The notes under the pieces: generated by a model | What the model was told of the DNA's origin: nothing | Seen by the model: the letters and a program-made list of their open reading frames with translations, nothing else | Database searches by the model: none | Translations under genes and position numbers: made by a program | Shown: positions 4,468 through 11,685 of the stretch, piece by piece | Position numbering within the stretch: the first letter of the stretch is position 1 | How the letters are laid out: each line of letters opens with the position of its first letter | Assembly: GCA_964390625.1 (NCBI GenBank) | Contig: CAYMID010000019.1 | Span: forward strand, 1 to 16,259 | DNA: 16,259 nucleotides | Source: 2-12-FULL-41-16 sp964390625 | Lineage (GTDB): Bacteria > Patescibacteriota > Patescibacteriia > Magasanikbacterales > UBA922 | Direction: 5' to 3'

Positions 4468-7217
4468 ACCGGAGCCACCCGAGTGGTCGCGGCCTCAATT
4501 CGTAACTCTGCTTTGTCACCCAAGACCACCACGTCGCGGCGCCCTAATTTACCTTGCAAGACTAAATCGGCTAACTGATTTTCGACTTTTTCTTGAATCG
4601 CCCGACGCATTGGACGAGCCCCAAAATCTGGGTCAAAGCCAATGTCAGCCAAGGCATCTAACGCTGCTTCTTCTACCCGGAATTCCACCCCGCGCGCCTG
4701 CAAATCTTTGGCCACACGCTTGAGCATAAAGCGCGCGATCTCGCGGATCTCCGGCTTCTCAAGCGGTTTAAATAGTACGATCCCATCAAAACGATTTAAA
4801 AATTCTGGTCGGTAGTATTGTTTAAGCTCGGTTCGAATCAGCGCATCGCGCACCACTGTCAAAGTTTTGCCCGCTCGCAACTGCTCTTGCACAAATCCAG
4901 TTCCAGCGTTTGAAGTGGCGATAATAATTGTGTCCTTAAAATCAATAGTCCGGCCGCTGCTATCCGTCAACCGCCCATCATCAAAAACTTGTAGGAATAA
5001 ATTCAAAATATCTGGATCAGCTTTTTCTAGCTCATCCAACAAAACCAGTGAAAATGGATTTTGGCGCACAGCCTCGGTCAACTGCCCGGTTCCCGGTTGA
5101 TTTGGTTGGCCAATCAAACGATAAATACCGCTTTTATCCTGGTATTCACTCATGTCCAACCGCACCATGCGCTGTTCACCCCCAAAATAAACCTCGGCAA
5201 TAGTTTTGGCGAGTTCGGTTTTACCTACACCAGTTGGTCCAAGGAACAAAAAGTTAGCAATTGGCCGGCCTTGCGAACGAATTTCCGCGCGGGCGCGACG
5301 CAGCGCACTGGCCACCAAAGTAACTGCCTCGCTTTGTCCAACCACGCGTTGGTGCATGGCATCCTCCAGGCGCAATAATTTCTGTGACTCATCTTCGGTC
5401 ACGCTGGTAACTGGAACACCGGTTTTTTGGTGAATAATTTCGGCCACGTCATCGGCACTGACCAAATGATTCTCGCCCCTGTTTGAACGCACACTGCTTG
5501 CCACTTCGGCCATAATACTTAACGCACTTTCTGGTAAGACTTGATCACGCAAAAAACGCTGGGCCAACTTGACTGATTGCGCGATTGAATCATACGAAAA
5601 AAATACTTGATGTTTGTATTCCAAATTCCCCGCCTTAGACTCGAGCACCTGAATTGCCTGATTTTCGGACATTTCTTTCACATCAACTCGAGCCAACGTT
5701 GTGCCCAAATCTGTAGATAATATTCGCTGATTAAAATTATCTGGTGTGGTGGTAGCTAAGGTCAAAAATTGTCCAGGCCCCAAAAACTCGGACAAGGTTT
5801 CGGACACATCCATACTGCCTTGACCACCGCCCATCAAATCGTGAATATTATTGATAAACAAAATAATATTTCGGGCCCGCGCAACTTCGTGCATAATCCG
5901 AATCAAACGTTCTTGTGCGCCACTCACACTGGTGCCAGCCAGCAAAGCCGAAACTGATAATTGCACTAACCGTTTATCACGCAAACGTTCTGGCACTCGT
6001 TCTTCGACCATTCGCTGGGCAATGCCTTCAATAATCGACATTTTACCCACTCCACGTTCACCCACCAAAGCTACGCTTTGACGTCCCGCTTCAATGATAC
6101 GGAAAATATCATCAATTTCTTTGTCACGGGCGACACAAGGAGCAAGGTAGCCAAATTTAGCTGCCAACGTGATATCTTGGCTATAACTATTTAAGTATGG
6201 GGTCGCCACTGCAGTCATGGCACGATCAATCCCGTATTTACTACGTTTGGCCGCAGCGCGTCTAAATTCCCGATATTGTTCGCGCAACTGTTCACGTTGT
6301 CGTGTCCAGGCAATTACGTTGGTCAATTTGTCACTGTCCACTTTCAAATCATAAAACAATTCTTGGATATCTTGCGCCTGACCAACCGTAGCCGCTAGTA
6401 ATTCAATCTCGCGCACATGATTATCGCGCACTGTTCGCGCATCGGTATAGGCGTGAAAAATTATCTGCTGGACTTCTGTAGACAAAACTGGCTCGCCACT
6501 ATTTGCCCCCGGTGCTAAGCGGTGTTCGACAATGTGTTCTTGCAAAGCCCGTACTGGTAAATTTAAACGGACCATAATCCCCTGAATTGACGGAGTATGT
6601 AACAACGCATGCAACAAATGCCATGGTGTTATGGTCGCGGCGTGTTGTGTATTTGCCAGTGTAAATGCATTTTCCAAAGCCTGAGTCGCTCCAAGTGTAA
6701 ATGTTTCGGCAATATTCAACTTATGTTTTTTGGTTAAACGATGTAATTCTCCCCAATCAGCTGGCTGCGGCACTTCCTCGCTACCTTTTTTTTGATCAAG
6801 TTCAATGTGGGCTGGACCGTGGTTTAGCACTAACGTTCGATACCAGGCATAACTAAAAAAAATAAAACCAAGCCATACCAAAGTCTTGGCTGGGGCATGA
6901 ACTTGTAACCAAAATTCACTCGTAAATACGGCATTCCACCACTTATGATCTTCTACCAAAACCGCAAACACAGCCCAGCACAGCAGCCCAAATGCTATTG
7001 GTAACGCAATTTGCAAACGAGTCAACCATTCCTCGGCGCGACGCGCAGTCAAGTGGTATTTAGTTAATGGTAAATCAAAATACCAAAAATCCAGACCGTG
7101 TCTAAGACCAAAAGCTAATCCATGACACTTTGTACACACATGCACCGCCCGATGACCTGCGCCACCACATGCAGTACACACTAATAATGGCAATGGTTCA
7201 TTTTGCGTAAACTGCAT
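4464..7217 (-). CDS. Membrane-anchored ClpC/ClpB-like AAA+ protein with zinc finger and degenerate first ATPase module
   Basis: 917 residues. Order: zinc finger C14-x2-C17...C28-x2-C31 (DnaJ-like CxxCGGxG), two hydrophobic segments (68-88, 112-131), a Clp-N-like domain (about 160-300), AAA+ module 1 (about 360-560) and AAA+ module 2 with D2-small domain (about 610-915). Module 2 is intact: GPTGVGKT (660-667), Walker B LLDELEKA (D728, E729), sensor-1 IATSNAG, arginine finger in RPEFLNRFD (R809), sensor-2 GARP (866-869). Module 1 is not: Walker A ends GKM (M393), Walker B reads LFINNIHD (N456, N457 for DE), and the LERRF arginine pair is lost. Pore loops KYRG and GYVG are replaced by SVSG and a QPNQPGTG segment. 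No clear (I/L/V)GF ClpP-docking loop is seen. Second gene of a four-gene operon; it may remodel membrane clients without feeding ClpP. Confidence 0.88.
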   Translation of the reverse strand: MQFTQNEPLPLLVCTACGGAGHRAVHVCTKCHGLAFGLRHGLDFWYFDLPLTKYHLTARRAEEWLTRLQIALPIAFGLLCWAVFAVLVEDHKWWNAVFTSEFWLQVHAPAKTLVWLGFIFFSYAWYRTLVLNHGPAHIELDQKKGSEEVPQPADWGELHRLTKKHKLNIAETFTLGATQALENAFTLANTQHAATITPWHLLHALLHTPSIQGIMVRLNLPVRALQEHIVEHRLAPGANSGEPVLSTEVQQIIFHAYTDARTVRDNHVREIELLAATVGQAQDIQELFYDLKVDSDKLTNVIAWTRQREQLREQYREFRRAAAKRSKYGIDRAMTAVATPYLNSYSQDITLAAKFGYLAPCVARDKEIDDIFRIIEAGRQSVALVGERGVGKMSIIEGIAQRMVEERVPERLRDKRLVQLSVSALLAGTSVSGAQERLIRIMHEVARARNIILFINNIHDLMGGGQGSMDVSETLSEFLGPGQFLTLATTTPDNFNQRILSTDLGTTLARVDVKEMSENQAIQVLESKAGNLEYKHQVFFSYDSIAQSVKLAQRFLRDQVLPESALSIMAEVASSVRSNRGENHLVSADDVAEIIHQKTGVPVTSVTEDESQKLLRLEDAMHQRVVGQSEAVTLVASALRRARAEIRSQGRPIANFLFLGPTGVGKTELAKTIAEVYFGGEQRMVRLDMSEYQDKSGIYRLIGQPNQPGTGQLTEAVRQNPFSLVLLDELEKADPDILNLFLQVFDDGRLTDSSGRTIDFKDTIIIATSNAGTGFVQEQLRAGKTLTVVRDALIRTELKQYYRPEFLNRFDGIVLFKPLEKPEIREIARFMLKRVAKDLQARGVEFRVEEAALDALADIGFDPDFGARPMRRAIQEKVENQLADLVLQGKLGRRDVVVLGDKAELRIEAATTRVAPV

Positions 7218-7220
7218 ACC

Positions 7221-7577
7221 TTAACGCAACCAAGAAACAAAAAACATGTACCCGATTCCAATCGGCAATACAATCCAACCAACAAACAACCACAATACTC
7301 CAAACCCCCAAAATACCAAGGCAATACTGCGTAAAATCACGTTCATTAAGCGCATGAAAAAACTCATCAAACGCCCTTGCAAATCGGTTTGACCAAACAT
7401 TGGGACAAAAATATTTTTAAGCCACAAGCCTGGCGATAGTTGATCATTTGCATCAGCTACTCGGGCCACACACCACAACAAGGCACGACGTGCACCCTCG
7501 GTGTACCACCAAATTGGAAAATACAGCACATCAAGCGCTGCGGACAGTGTTAATCGCTGCAGAAGCAAAACCCACAT
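7221..7577 (-). CDS. Small multi-pass membrane protein preceding the ClpC-like gene
   Basis: 118 residues; I do not recognise a named family. About three hydrophobic segments are visible (roughly 5-24, 78-98, 99-116), with an aromatic-rich first helix (VLYFPIWWY) and a central amphipathic part (DQLSPGLWLKNIFVPMFGQTDLQGRLMSFFMRL, shown here only as a landmark: LSPGLWL at 47-53, FGQTDLQGR at 61-69). Its stop lies three bases before the ClpC-like ATG (TAAGGTATG), so the two are co-transcribed and probably coupled; a role as membrane partner of that ATPase is an inference from this arrangement. It is the first gene of the four-gene operon and has its own extended -10 promoter only nine bases upstream, implying an almost leaderless message. 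Confidence 0.8.
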   Translation of the reverse strand: MWVLLLQRLTLSAALDVLYFPIWWYTEGARRALLWCVARVADANDQLSPGLWLKNIFVPMFGQTDLQGRLMSFFMRLMNVILRSIALVFWGFGVLWLFVGWIVLPIGIGYMFFVSWLR

Positions 7578-7586
7578 AGTGTTTTT

Positions 7587-7595
7587 ATTGTATCA
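7587..7595 (-). promoter_or_regulatory. Extended -10 promoter of the membrane/ClpC-like operon
   Basis: On the minus strand TGA-TACAAT (7587-7595) matches an extended -10 (TGnTATAAT) at all but one base of the hexamer. The -35 region falls in the T-tract of the ftsL terminator and is poor. The hexamer ends nine bases before the ATG, so the leader would be about three bases. Confidence 0.55.
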
Positions 7596-7610
7596 CAGTC
7601 GACCTAAACA

Positions 7611-7631
7611 AAAAAGACCCAGCTGGGTCTT
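7611..7631 (-). terminator. Rho-independent terminator of mraZ-rsmH-ftsL
   Basis: AAGACCCAGCTGGGTCTT (7614-7631) is a perfect palindrome, folding as a 7-bp stem with AGCT loop, followed leftward by a run of six T (7610s). Its upstream arm overlaps the ftsL TAA stop (7630-7632), a very compact arrangement. Confidence 0.88.
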
Positions 7632-7974
7632 ATCGATTGGCCGCCAAGGTTGTACCTGGGGCGTATTCAACTTGTCCGACTGGAACTAAATTTACTTGCT
7701 GCAAACGTGCTTCTAAATTGCGAATTGATTGTTGTTCGGCCAAAGCAACATCTAAACGGCGTGTCTCGGTTTGCAATTCAGCCAATTTTTTTTCTAAATC
7801 ACGCAAGGCAAAACCCTTGGCCGAAACCGCATTGGTTTGTGCCACATACCAAAAACTAAGCAACAACACGACTGTGCTTATGGCAATTCTAAAGCCGATT
7901 GTATCGGCCAGACGTTGCCAACCGCGACGGGTATCACGGCGATATGGTAGTGTGGAATAGACAGGCATACTCAC
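7630..7974 (-). CDS. ftsL: FtsL-like cell-division protein
   Basis: 114 residues with the FtsL/DivIC architecture: a basic cytoplasmic N-terminus (1-28), one membrane span (about 29-46, RIAISTVVLLLSFWYVAQT) and an external coiled coil (about 55-95, DLEKKLAELQTETRRLDVALAEQ...), then a short tail containing NLVPVGQVEYA. FtsL joins FtsB/FtsQ in the divisome and helps activate septal peptidoglycan synthesis. Sequence identity in this family is low, so the call rests on architecture plus its position right after rsmH, where ftsL normally lies. The frame opens at GTG 7974, two bases after the rsmH stop; an ATG two codons later (7968) is equally possible. No ftsI, mur genes or ftsW follow: the operon ends in a terminator that overlaps the stop codon. 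Confidence 0.8.
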   Translation of the reverse strand: MSMPVYSTLPYRRDTRRGWQRLADTIGFRIAISTVVLLLSFWYVAQTNAVSAKGFALRDLEKKLAELQTETRRLDVALAEQQSIRNLEARLQQVNLVPVGQVEYAPGTTLAANR

Positions 7975-7976
7975 AA

Positions 7977-8894
7977 CTATAGTTTTTGCACGACTCGCAA
8001 TTTGGCCGAGCGGGCGCGTGGGTTGGCCGCAAATTCAGCCTCGCCACACACAATTGGTTTTTTGGTAGTGATGGTAACCAGCGAACGCGCGGCCCAATCT
8101 TTGAACACATGCTTAACGATTCGGTCTTCCAACGAATGGAAGGTTATAATCGCCAAGCGACCGCCGGGCGCCAGGAGCTGCAGGGCACCGGGCAATACGT
8201 GCTCGATGACCGCCAGTTCCTGATTCACGGCAATGCGCAACGCTTGGAACACTTTGGTGGCAGGGTGTAACCCGCCCACCCACGGAATTTCCTTATCTGT
8301 TTTTAATTTTCGGCGGTACACTTGTAGCACGATCTCTACCAACTGACCGGTTTTGGTAATTAGCGCAGTGCGGCGAGCATCGCCAATTGCCTGCGCAATT
8401 TCCAAACTCAAGCTTTCTTCGCCGTACTCTTTAAAGATAGTTGCAAGCTCAGAAACACTGTGATTGTTAACCACCTCTGTGGCACTTAACTCACTACTGG
8501 TGCTTTGGGCCCCACTGTAACGCATGTCGAGTGGCTCGTCTTTAACAAAGCTAAAGCCACGACCACGCTCCTCGAACTGCGGACTCGACCAACCCAGGTC
8601 TAATAAGATGCCCTGAATTGGGGCGAATTCGTGTTCTGTCACAATCCGTTCTAGCTCACTAAAGTTAGCCCGCACAAACGTTACACGGCTATCGAACTGG
8701 TACAAATTTTGTTTGGCCCGCAACAATGATTCTGGGTCAGCGTCAATCGCGAGCAGACGACCTTTTGGGCCAGTTAACTCGAGGATTTTTTCGCTATGTC
8801 CAGCATCACCAACCGTGCCGTCAACAAAATTCTGGTTTGGCTGCGGCGACAGTGCGGCCAACACTTCGTTTAAAAGGACTGGTACGTGTCTCAT
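7977..8894 (-). CDS. rsmH: 16S rRNA (cytosine1402-N4)-methyltransferase RsmH
   Basis: S-adenosylmethionine-dependent enzyme that methylates N4 of C1402 in the ribosomal decoding centre. 305 residues, normal for the family. It begins MRHVPVLLNEVLAAL; motif I is FVDGTVGDAGHSEKIL (usual form DGTLGxGGHS), followed by LLAIDADPESL, ILLDLGWSSPQF, RGFSF...LDMRY, the HPATKVFQALRIAVNQEL block, IITFHSLEDRIVKH and the C-terminal NPRARSAKLRVV. I start it at ATG 8894, not at the frame's earlier opening, since the added residues lack homology and overlap mraZ deeply. The ATG overlaps the mraZ TGA (ATGA), showing translational coupling. Second gene of the mraZ operon; no Shine-Dalgarno motif. Confidence 0.96.
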   Translation of the reverse strand: MRHVPVLLNEVLAALSPQPNQNFVDGTVGDAGHSEKILELTGPKGRLLAIDADPESLLRAKQNLYQFDSRVTFVRANFSELERIVTEHEFAPIQGILLDLGWSSPQFEERGRGFSFVKDEPLDMRYSGAQSTSSELSATEVVNNHSVSELATIFKEYGEESLSLEIAQAIGDARRTALITKTGQLVEIVLQVYRRKLKTDKEIPWVGGLHPATKVFQALRIAVNQELAVIEHVLPGALQLLAPGGRLAIITFHSLEDRIVKHVFKDWAARSLVTITTKKPIVCGEAEFAANPRARSAKLRVVQKL

Positions 8895-9322
8895 ACGCCC
8901 AAACCGGTCATTTGCTCGGCAATGGTCGCACTGGCGGCTTCGTTGCGTTTGGTATATTTGGCCCAAGCGGCCGCATCCCAAATTTCCAAACGATTATACA
9001 AACCCGCCACGATCACGTCTTTTTTTAACCCACCAAATTCGCGTAAATATTCAGGCACCATAATTCGGCCCTGATTATCTACCTCAACGTCCATTGCGCC
9101 AGCCAACATTAAACGGGCAAAAGCACGCGTGTTGGCTTGGGCAAATGGCAAAGTGGCCAATTTCTCGGCCAATTTTAACCATTCTGACTTGGTGTATACA
9201 AACAAACAGTTGTCGAGGCCGCGGGTTATTACTACGCCCTTAGCCAAAGCGGCCCGGAATTTCTTCGGGACCGCCAGACGACCTTTTTCGTCTAAACTGT
9301 GGCTATATTCACCAATAAACAT
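8891..9322 (-). CDS. mraZ: Transcriptional regulator MraZ
   Basis: 143 residues with two SpoVT/AbrB-like halves. The first starts MFIGEYSHSLDEKGRLAVPKKFR and carries the DxKGR motif at 10-14; the second has VDNQGRIMVPEYLREF (about 94-109). MraZ forms ring-shaped oligomers and binds direct repeats of TGGGN spaced by five bases upstream of its own operon; exactly such repeats lie at 9348-9372, so autoregulation is well supported here. The frame is open upstream to 9424, but those 34 residues (including the operator region) are not part of MraZ; ATG 9322 matches family starts. The stop overlaps rsmH. There is no Shine-Dalgarno sequence before the ATG (CCCAGAACCCTATG). Confidence 0.95.
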   Translation of the reverse strand: MFIGEYSHSLDEKGRLAVPKKFRAALAKGVVITRGLDNCLFVYTKSEWLKLAEKLATLPFAQANTRAFARLMLAGAMDVEVDNQGRIMVPEYLREFGGLKKDVIVAGLYNRLEIWDAAAWAKYTKRNEAASATIAEQMTGLGV

Positions 9323-9329
9323 AGGGTTC

Positions 9330-9352
9330 TGGGAAGACAAGCATTGTTCCCA
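9330..9352. repeat. Leader hairpin between MraZ boxes and mraZ start
   Basis: TGGGAA (9330-9335) and TTCCCA (9347-9352) form an inverted repeat around 11 bases; ACAA (9337-9340) and TTGT (9344-9347) can pair inside it. The TTCCCA arm is itself the promoter-distal MraZ box. It lies in the predicted 45-base mraZ leader, so it could fold in RNA or provide an inverted MraZ half-site. Confidence 0.4.
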
Positions 9353-9372
9353 CTTTTCCCCACTTGCTCCCA
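9348..9372 (-). promoter_or_regulatory. MraZ operator: three TGGGN boxes
   Basis: Read leftward, TGGGA (9368-9372), TGGGG (9358-9362) and TGGGA (9348-9352) recur every 10 bases, each separated by five bases. This is the known MraZ-binding arrangement. A weaker TGGTA (9378-9382) continues the 10-base register into the -10 element. The boxes lie at and just downstream of the expected start site. Confidence 0.9.
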
Positions 9373-9373
9373 T

Positions 9374-9382
9374 TGTATACCA
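9374..9382 (-). promoter_or_regulatory. Promoter of mraZ-rsmH-ftsL (extended -10)
   Basis: TGG-TATACA on the minus strand (9374-9382) is an extended -10. The best -35 candidate is weak (TTGCGC at 9395-9400, spacer 15). Transcription would start near 9367, inside the MraZ box array, leaving a leader of about 45 bases. Confidence 0.6.
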
Positions 9383-9440
9383 CTTACCACCATAGCGCAA
9401 TACTTCCGCCCCACTGTTATCCACACCTGCGTTAAACCAA

Positions 9441-9465
9441 ACAAAAAACCGGATTACTCCGGTTT
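9441..9465 (-). terminator. Rho-independent terminator of uvrC-HD hydrolase operon
   Basis: AAACCGGA (9446-9453) pairs with TCCGGTTT (9458-9465) around a four-base loop; read leftward it continues into TTTTTTG. It lies seven bases past the HD gene stop and upstream of the mraZ promoter. Confidence 0.88.
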
Positions 9466-9472
9466 AATCTGT

Positions 9473-10366
9473 TTACATTAATTCGTCTAGTCCGATAAAC
9501 CCTCGCTTATAAAAATTTGTCTTAAACTCTTCCAATAATTCTCTAAGCACTTTGCGCGTGATTGGATCAAAAATTTTATCTGCCAAAGCCACAATATGGT
9601 TACTTACAAATGAATCACGGAATGAGTGTTCTTTTTGCATCAATTGTTCATAATGCATGTGCTCCAAAAATAATTGATGATCAAGCTGGTCAATAATTTT
9701 TGCCACCCATTTCTCATCACTAGTGCCTGACTCATACTCGTGGTGCCAATCTTGCCACTCGTTTGCCAAAAAATCAGGCAAGTACGACGTCAGCAGTGAA
9801 ACAGCTTTTTCGCCAATCACATCTTTTGCCTCACGGAGTTCTGGGTAACGACGGTTAAGCGGTGCGGAAATATCACCACCAAAAAATTCGCCCAAATCAT
9901 GAATTAGCAAAAAATTAACGACTTTGGTCACATCTAGCTTGCCGCCCTGCTGTGTTACTAGCTTCCCGATAAATAGCGCGGTCATTGCCGCGGTATACTG
10001 GTGTTCAGCCAGTGTTGGCAAATCAGTTAATTTTAAGCCAGCACTTAGGTAACCCACAAGTGGAACTTGCTTGGCAATTTGTAAAATTGATAGCAATGTC
10101 AAAAACTTTTCACGATCATACACAACATCGAGATCATTAGACTGCCGTTCACCAACCCACGCAAATCGCGGTACGGTTTTATTATCCACCACCACGGTTT
10201 CGGTAAACATGGCTACAGGGCGAACAAAAAATTGAGTGTCAATCTTGGTATCATACAATGCCTCGTACAACACCATTGTTTCCATGGTTTCCGAATGACG
10301 AACTTCGTGATGCACACGATATAATCCGCCTTTGTAATGCTGGTAAATTCCCGGTTTAATTGGCAT
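9473..10366 (-). CDS. DUF1653-HD domain fusion protein (putative phosphohydrolase)
   Basis: 297 residues in two parts. The N-terminus (about 5-68) is DUF1653: GIYQHYKGGLYRVHH, RHSETMETMVLYEALY, FFVRPVAMFTETV, VPRF. The C-terminal part (about 85-270) is an HD-type domain related to the YfbR/HD_3 5'-deoxynucleotidase group: AEHQ (H122), LLIHDLGEFFGGDI (H156, D157, E160) and IIDQLDH (D226, D229) supply the H...HD...D metal-binding set. Such enzymes usually remove phosphate from nucleotides; the substrate here is unknown. It follows uvrC by two bases in the same operon, which may suggest a link to nucleotide pools or repair, but this is only context. The ATG at 10366 has an AT-rich leader and no Shine-Dalgarno motif; transcription ends at the hairpin 9446-9465. 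Confidence 0.85.
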   Translation of the reverse strand: MPIKPGIYQHYKGGLYRVHHEVRHSETMETMVLYEALYDTKIDTQFFVRPVAMFTETVVVDNKTVPRFAWVGERQSNDLDVVYDREKFLTLLSILQIAKQVPLVGYLSAGLKLTDLPTLAEHQYTAAMTALFIGKLVTQQGGKLDVTKVVNFLLIHDLGEFFGGDISAPLNRRYPELREAKDVIGEKAVSLLTSYLPDFLANEWQDWHHEYESGTSDEKWVAKIIDQLDHQLFLEHMHYEQLMQKEHSFRDSFVSNHIVALADKIFDPITRKVLRELLEEFKTNFYKRGFIGLDELM

Positions 10367-10368
10367 AT

Positions 10369-11649
10369 TTATTTTTTTAATTTACGCGTGCTGCGCTGGA
10401 ATGTGATGGCGAAGCGATGAGCCTCGTCGCGCACCCGGATAAGTAATTCCTGGTGTTCGCTCACCCAACGTACAAACGCACGATCCTTGTGACCAAGGAA
10501 AAAATCATTGCGCTTGCGTTCTGGCCCTTTGGCAATGCCAACTACGGGAATTTCCACGCCCAGTGATTGTAAAACACTCACCACGCGATTGACCTGCGGT
10601 GGACCGCCATCAATCAAAAACACTTCGGGTAATGGCCACTCGGCATGATGCAGGCGACGGCGGATTACTTCGTCGAGCGAATCTACGTCGCTTTGTCCAC
10701 TTACGGTTTTGATCTTGAATTTACGATATTCGGATTTAACTGGACCAGTAGCGTCAAACACGACTAGACTGGCCACCTTGCCACTGGTGCCTAAATTCGA
10801 AATATCATACCCCTCGATGCGCGTAACCACAAGCCCACTGCTAACTCCTGGTGCCTCGGGGTATGCAAAAAAATCCTTGTTAAGGAGAGCCACATCGTGA
10901 ATGCGCAACAAGGCCTTAAGTTGATCGCGCAAACGACCAGCTTCTTCGAAATTTTCCTGCTTGGCCGCGCGTTGCATGTTTTTTTCAATATCTTTGACCA
11001 AGGCTTGTTTGTTGCCGCGCAAAAACAAAATTAGTGGCCGAATCACGCGCCGTTGATACTCGGCCGGCGAAATTTCACCAGTGCAAACCCCCAAACACTC
11101 ACCGATTTGGTAATAAAAACAAGGTCGGCCCGCGGGATTTTTTTTGGTGTGTTTAATTTTTTGACAACTAGAAAACCAAAACAAGCGCCGCAGAATTTTT
11201 AACGCTTCCTTCATATTAAGCCCTGGGTATGGGCCAAAAATCTCGGCAAACTGCGGCGGCACATCTTGGCCAGTGCGTTGTTGCAACCGTACCAAATCAT
11301 GCTGCCGCAATGTTTCCACCACTGGGTATGGATCACGCGAAATCGTAAGGTAATTCCAACTCTTATTATCCTTGCCTAAAACATTATAGACTGGCAAATA
11401 TTTTTTAATGTACACGGACTCCAAAATCACGGCCTCCAGCACCGAGTCAGTTGTCTTCCATTTAATGTCAGTGACCAAATGCAGCATTTGCTCGATCGGT
11501 CGCGAATTGTTGGGGCGTGCAAAATAACTGCGCACACGGTCTTTGAGCGAGGTGGCTTTGCCCACATACACCAACTCCCCCTGCGCATTGTAATACAAAT
11601 AAACGCCGGGTTGGTCTGGTAGTTTTTTGAGAATGTCTTTGATTTCCAT
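10369..11649 (-). CDS. uvrC: UvrC-type excinuclease subunit, shortened
   Basis: UvrC cuts DNA on both sides of a lesion within the UvrB-DNA complex. At 426 residues it is far below the usual 560-610. Present: GIY-YIG nuclease (about 10-95; GVYLYY, YVGKA, R38, E77), four cysteines of the C-x(n)-C-x7-C-x3-C cluster (C162, C177, C185, C189) reported as a metal site in UvrC, the UVR UvrB-binding motif (about 218-248) and the RNase H-like nuclease (YDISN D282, LIDGG D347, DEAHRFA H411). Missing: most of the roughly 100-residue segment normally between the UVR motif and the RNase H fold, and the C-terminal tandem helix-hairpin-helix; the protein stops right after AHRFAITFQRSTRKLKK. I start at ATG 11649 (MEIKDILKKLPDQPGVY), eight codons after the frame opens. 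First gene of an operon with the HD protein. Confidence 0.93.
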   Translation of the reverse strand: MEIKDILKKLPDQPGVYLYYNAQGELVYVGKATSLKDRVRSYFARPNNSRPIEQMLHLVTDIKWKTTDSVLEAVILESVYIKKYLPVYNVLGKDNKSWNYLTISRDPYPVVETLRQHDLVRLQQRTGQDVPPQFAEIFGPYPGLNMKEALKILRRLFWFSSCQKIKHTKKNPAGRPCFYYQIGECLGVCTGEISPAEYQRRVIRPLILFLRGNKQALVKDIEKNMQRAAKQENFEEAGRLRDQLKALLRIHDVALLNKDFFAYPEAPGVSSGLVVTRIEGYDISNLGTSGKVASLVVFDATGPVKSEYRKFKIKTVSGQSDVDSLDEVIRRRLHHAEWPLPEVFLIDGGPPQVNRVVSVLQSLGVEIPVVGIAKGPERKRNDFFLGHKDRAFVRWVSEHQELLIRVRDEAHRFAITFQRSTRKLKK

Positions 11650-11656
11650 ACATTTA

Positions 11657-11685
11657 TGGTCAAAGCATAGCATTTACGCTATGAT
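11657..11685 (+). promoter_or_regulatory. Promoter of the unrecognised gene at 11702
   Basis: TGGTCA (11657-11662) and TATGAT (11680-11685) are 17 bases apart, matching -35 and -10 at four and five of six bases. The start site would be near 11692, leaving about ten leader bases. An overlapping TATAAG (11685-11690) is an alternative -10. The promoter overlaps the opposing uvrC promoter. Confidence 0.5.

Noticed and set aside
8895..8981. Longer N-terminus for RsmH
   Set aside because: Opens at TTG, overlaps mraZ deeply and has no similarity to the family; ATG 8894 overlapping TGA is the normal arrangement.
9323..9424. Longer N-terminus for MraZ
   Set aside because: It would translate the MraZ operator and the -10; the family start MFIGEYxHSLDxKGR is at 9322.
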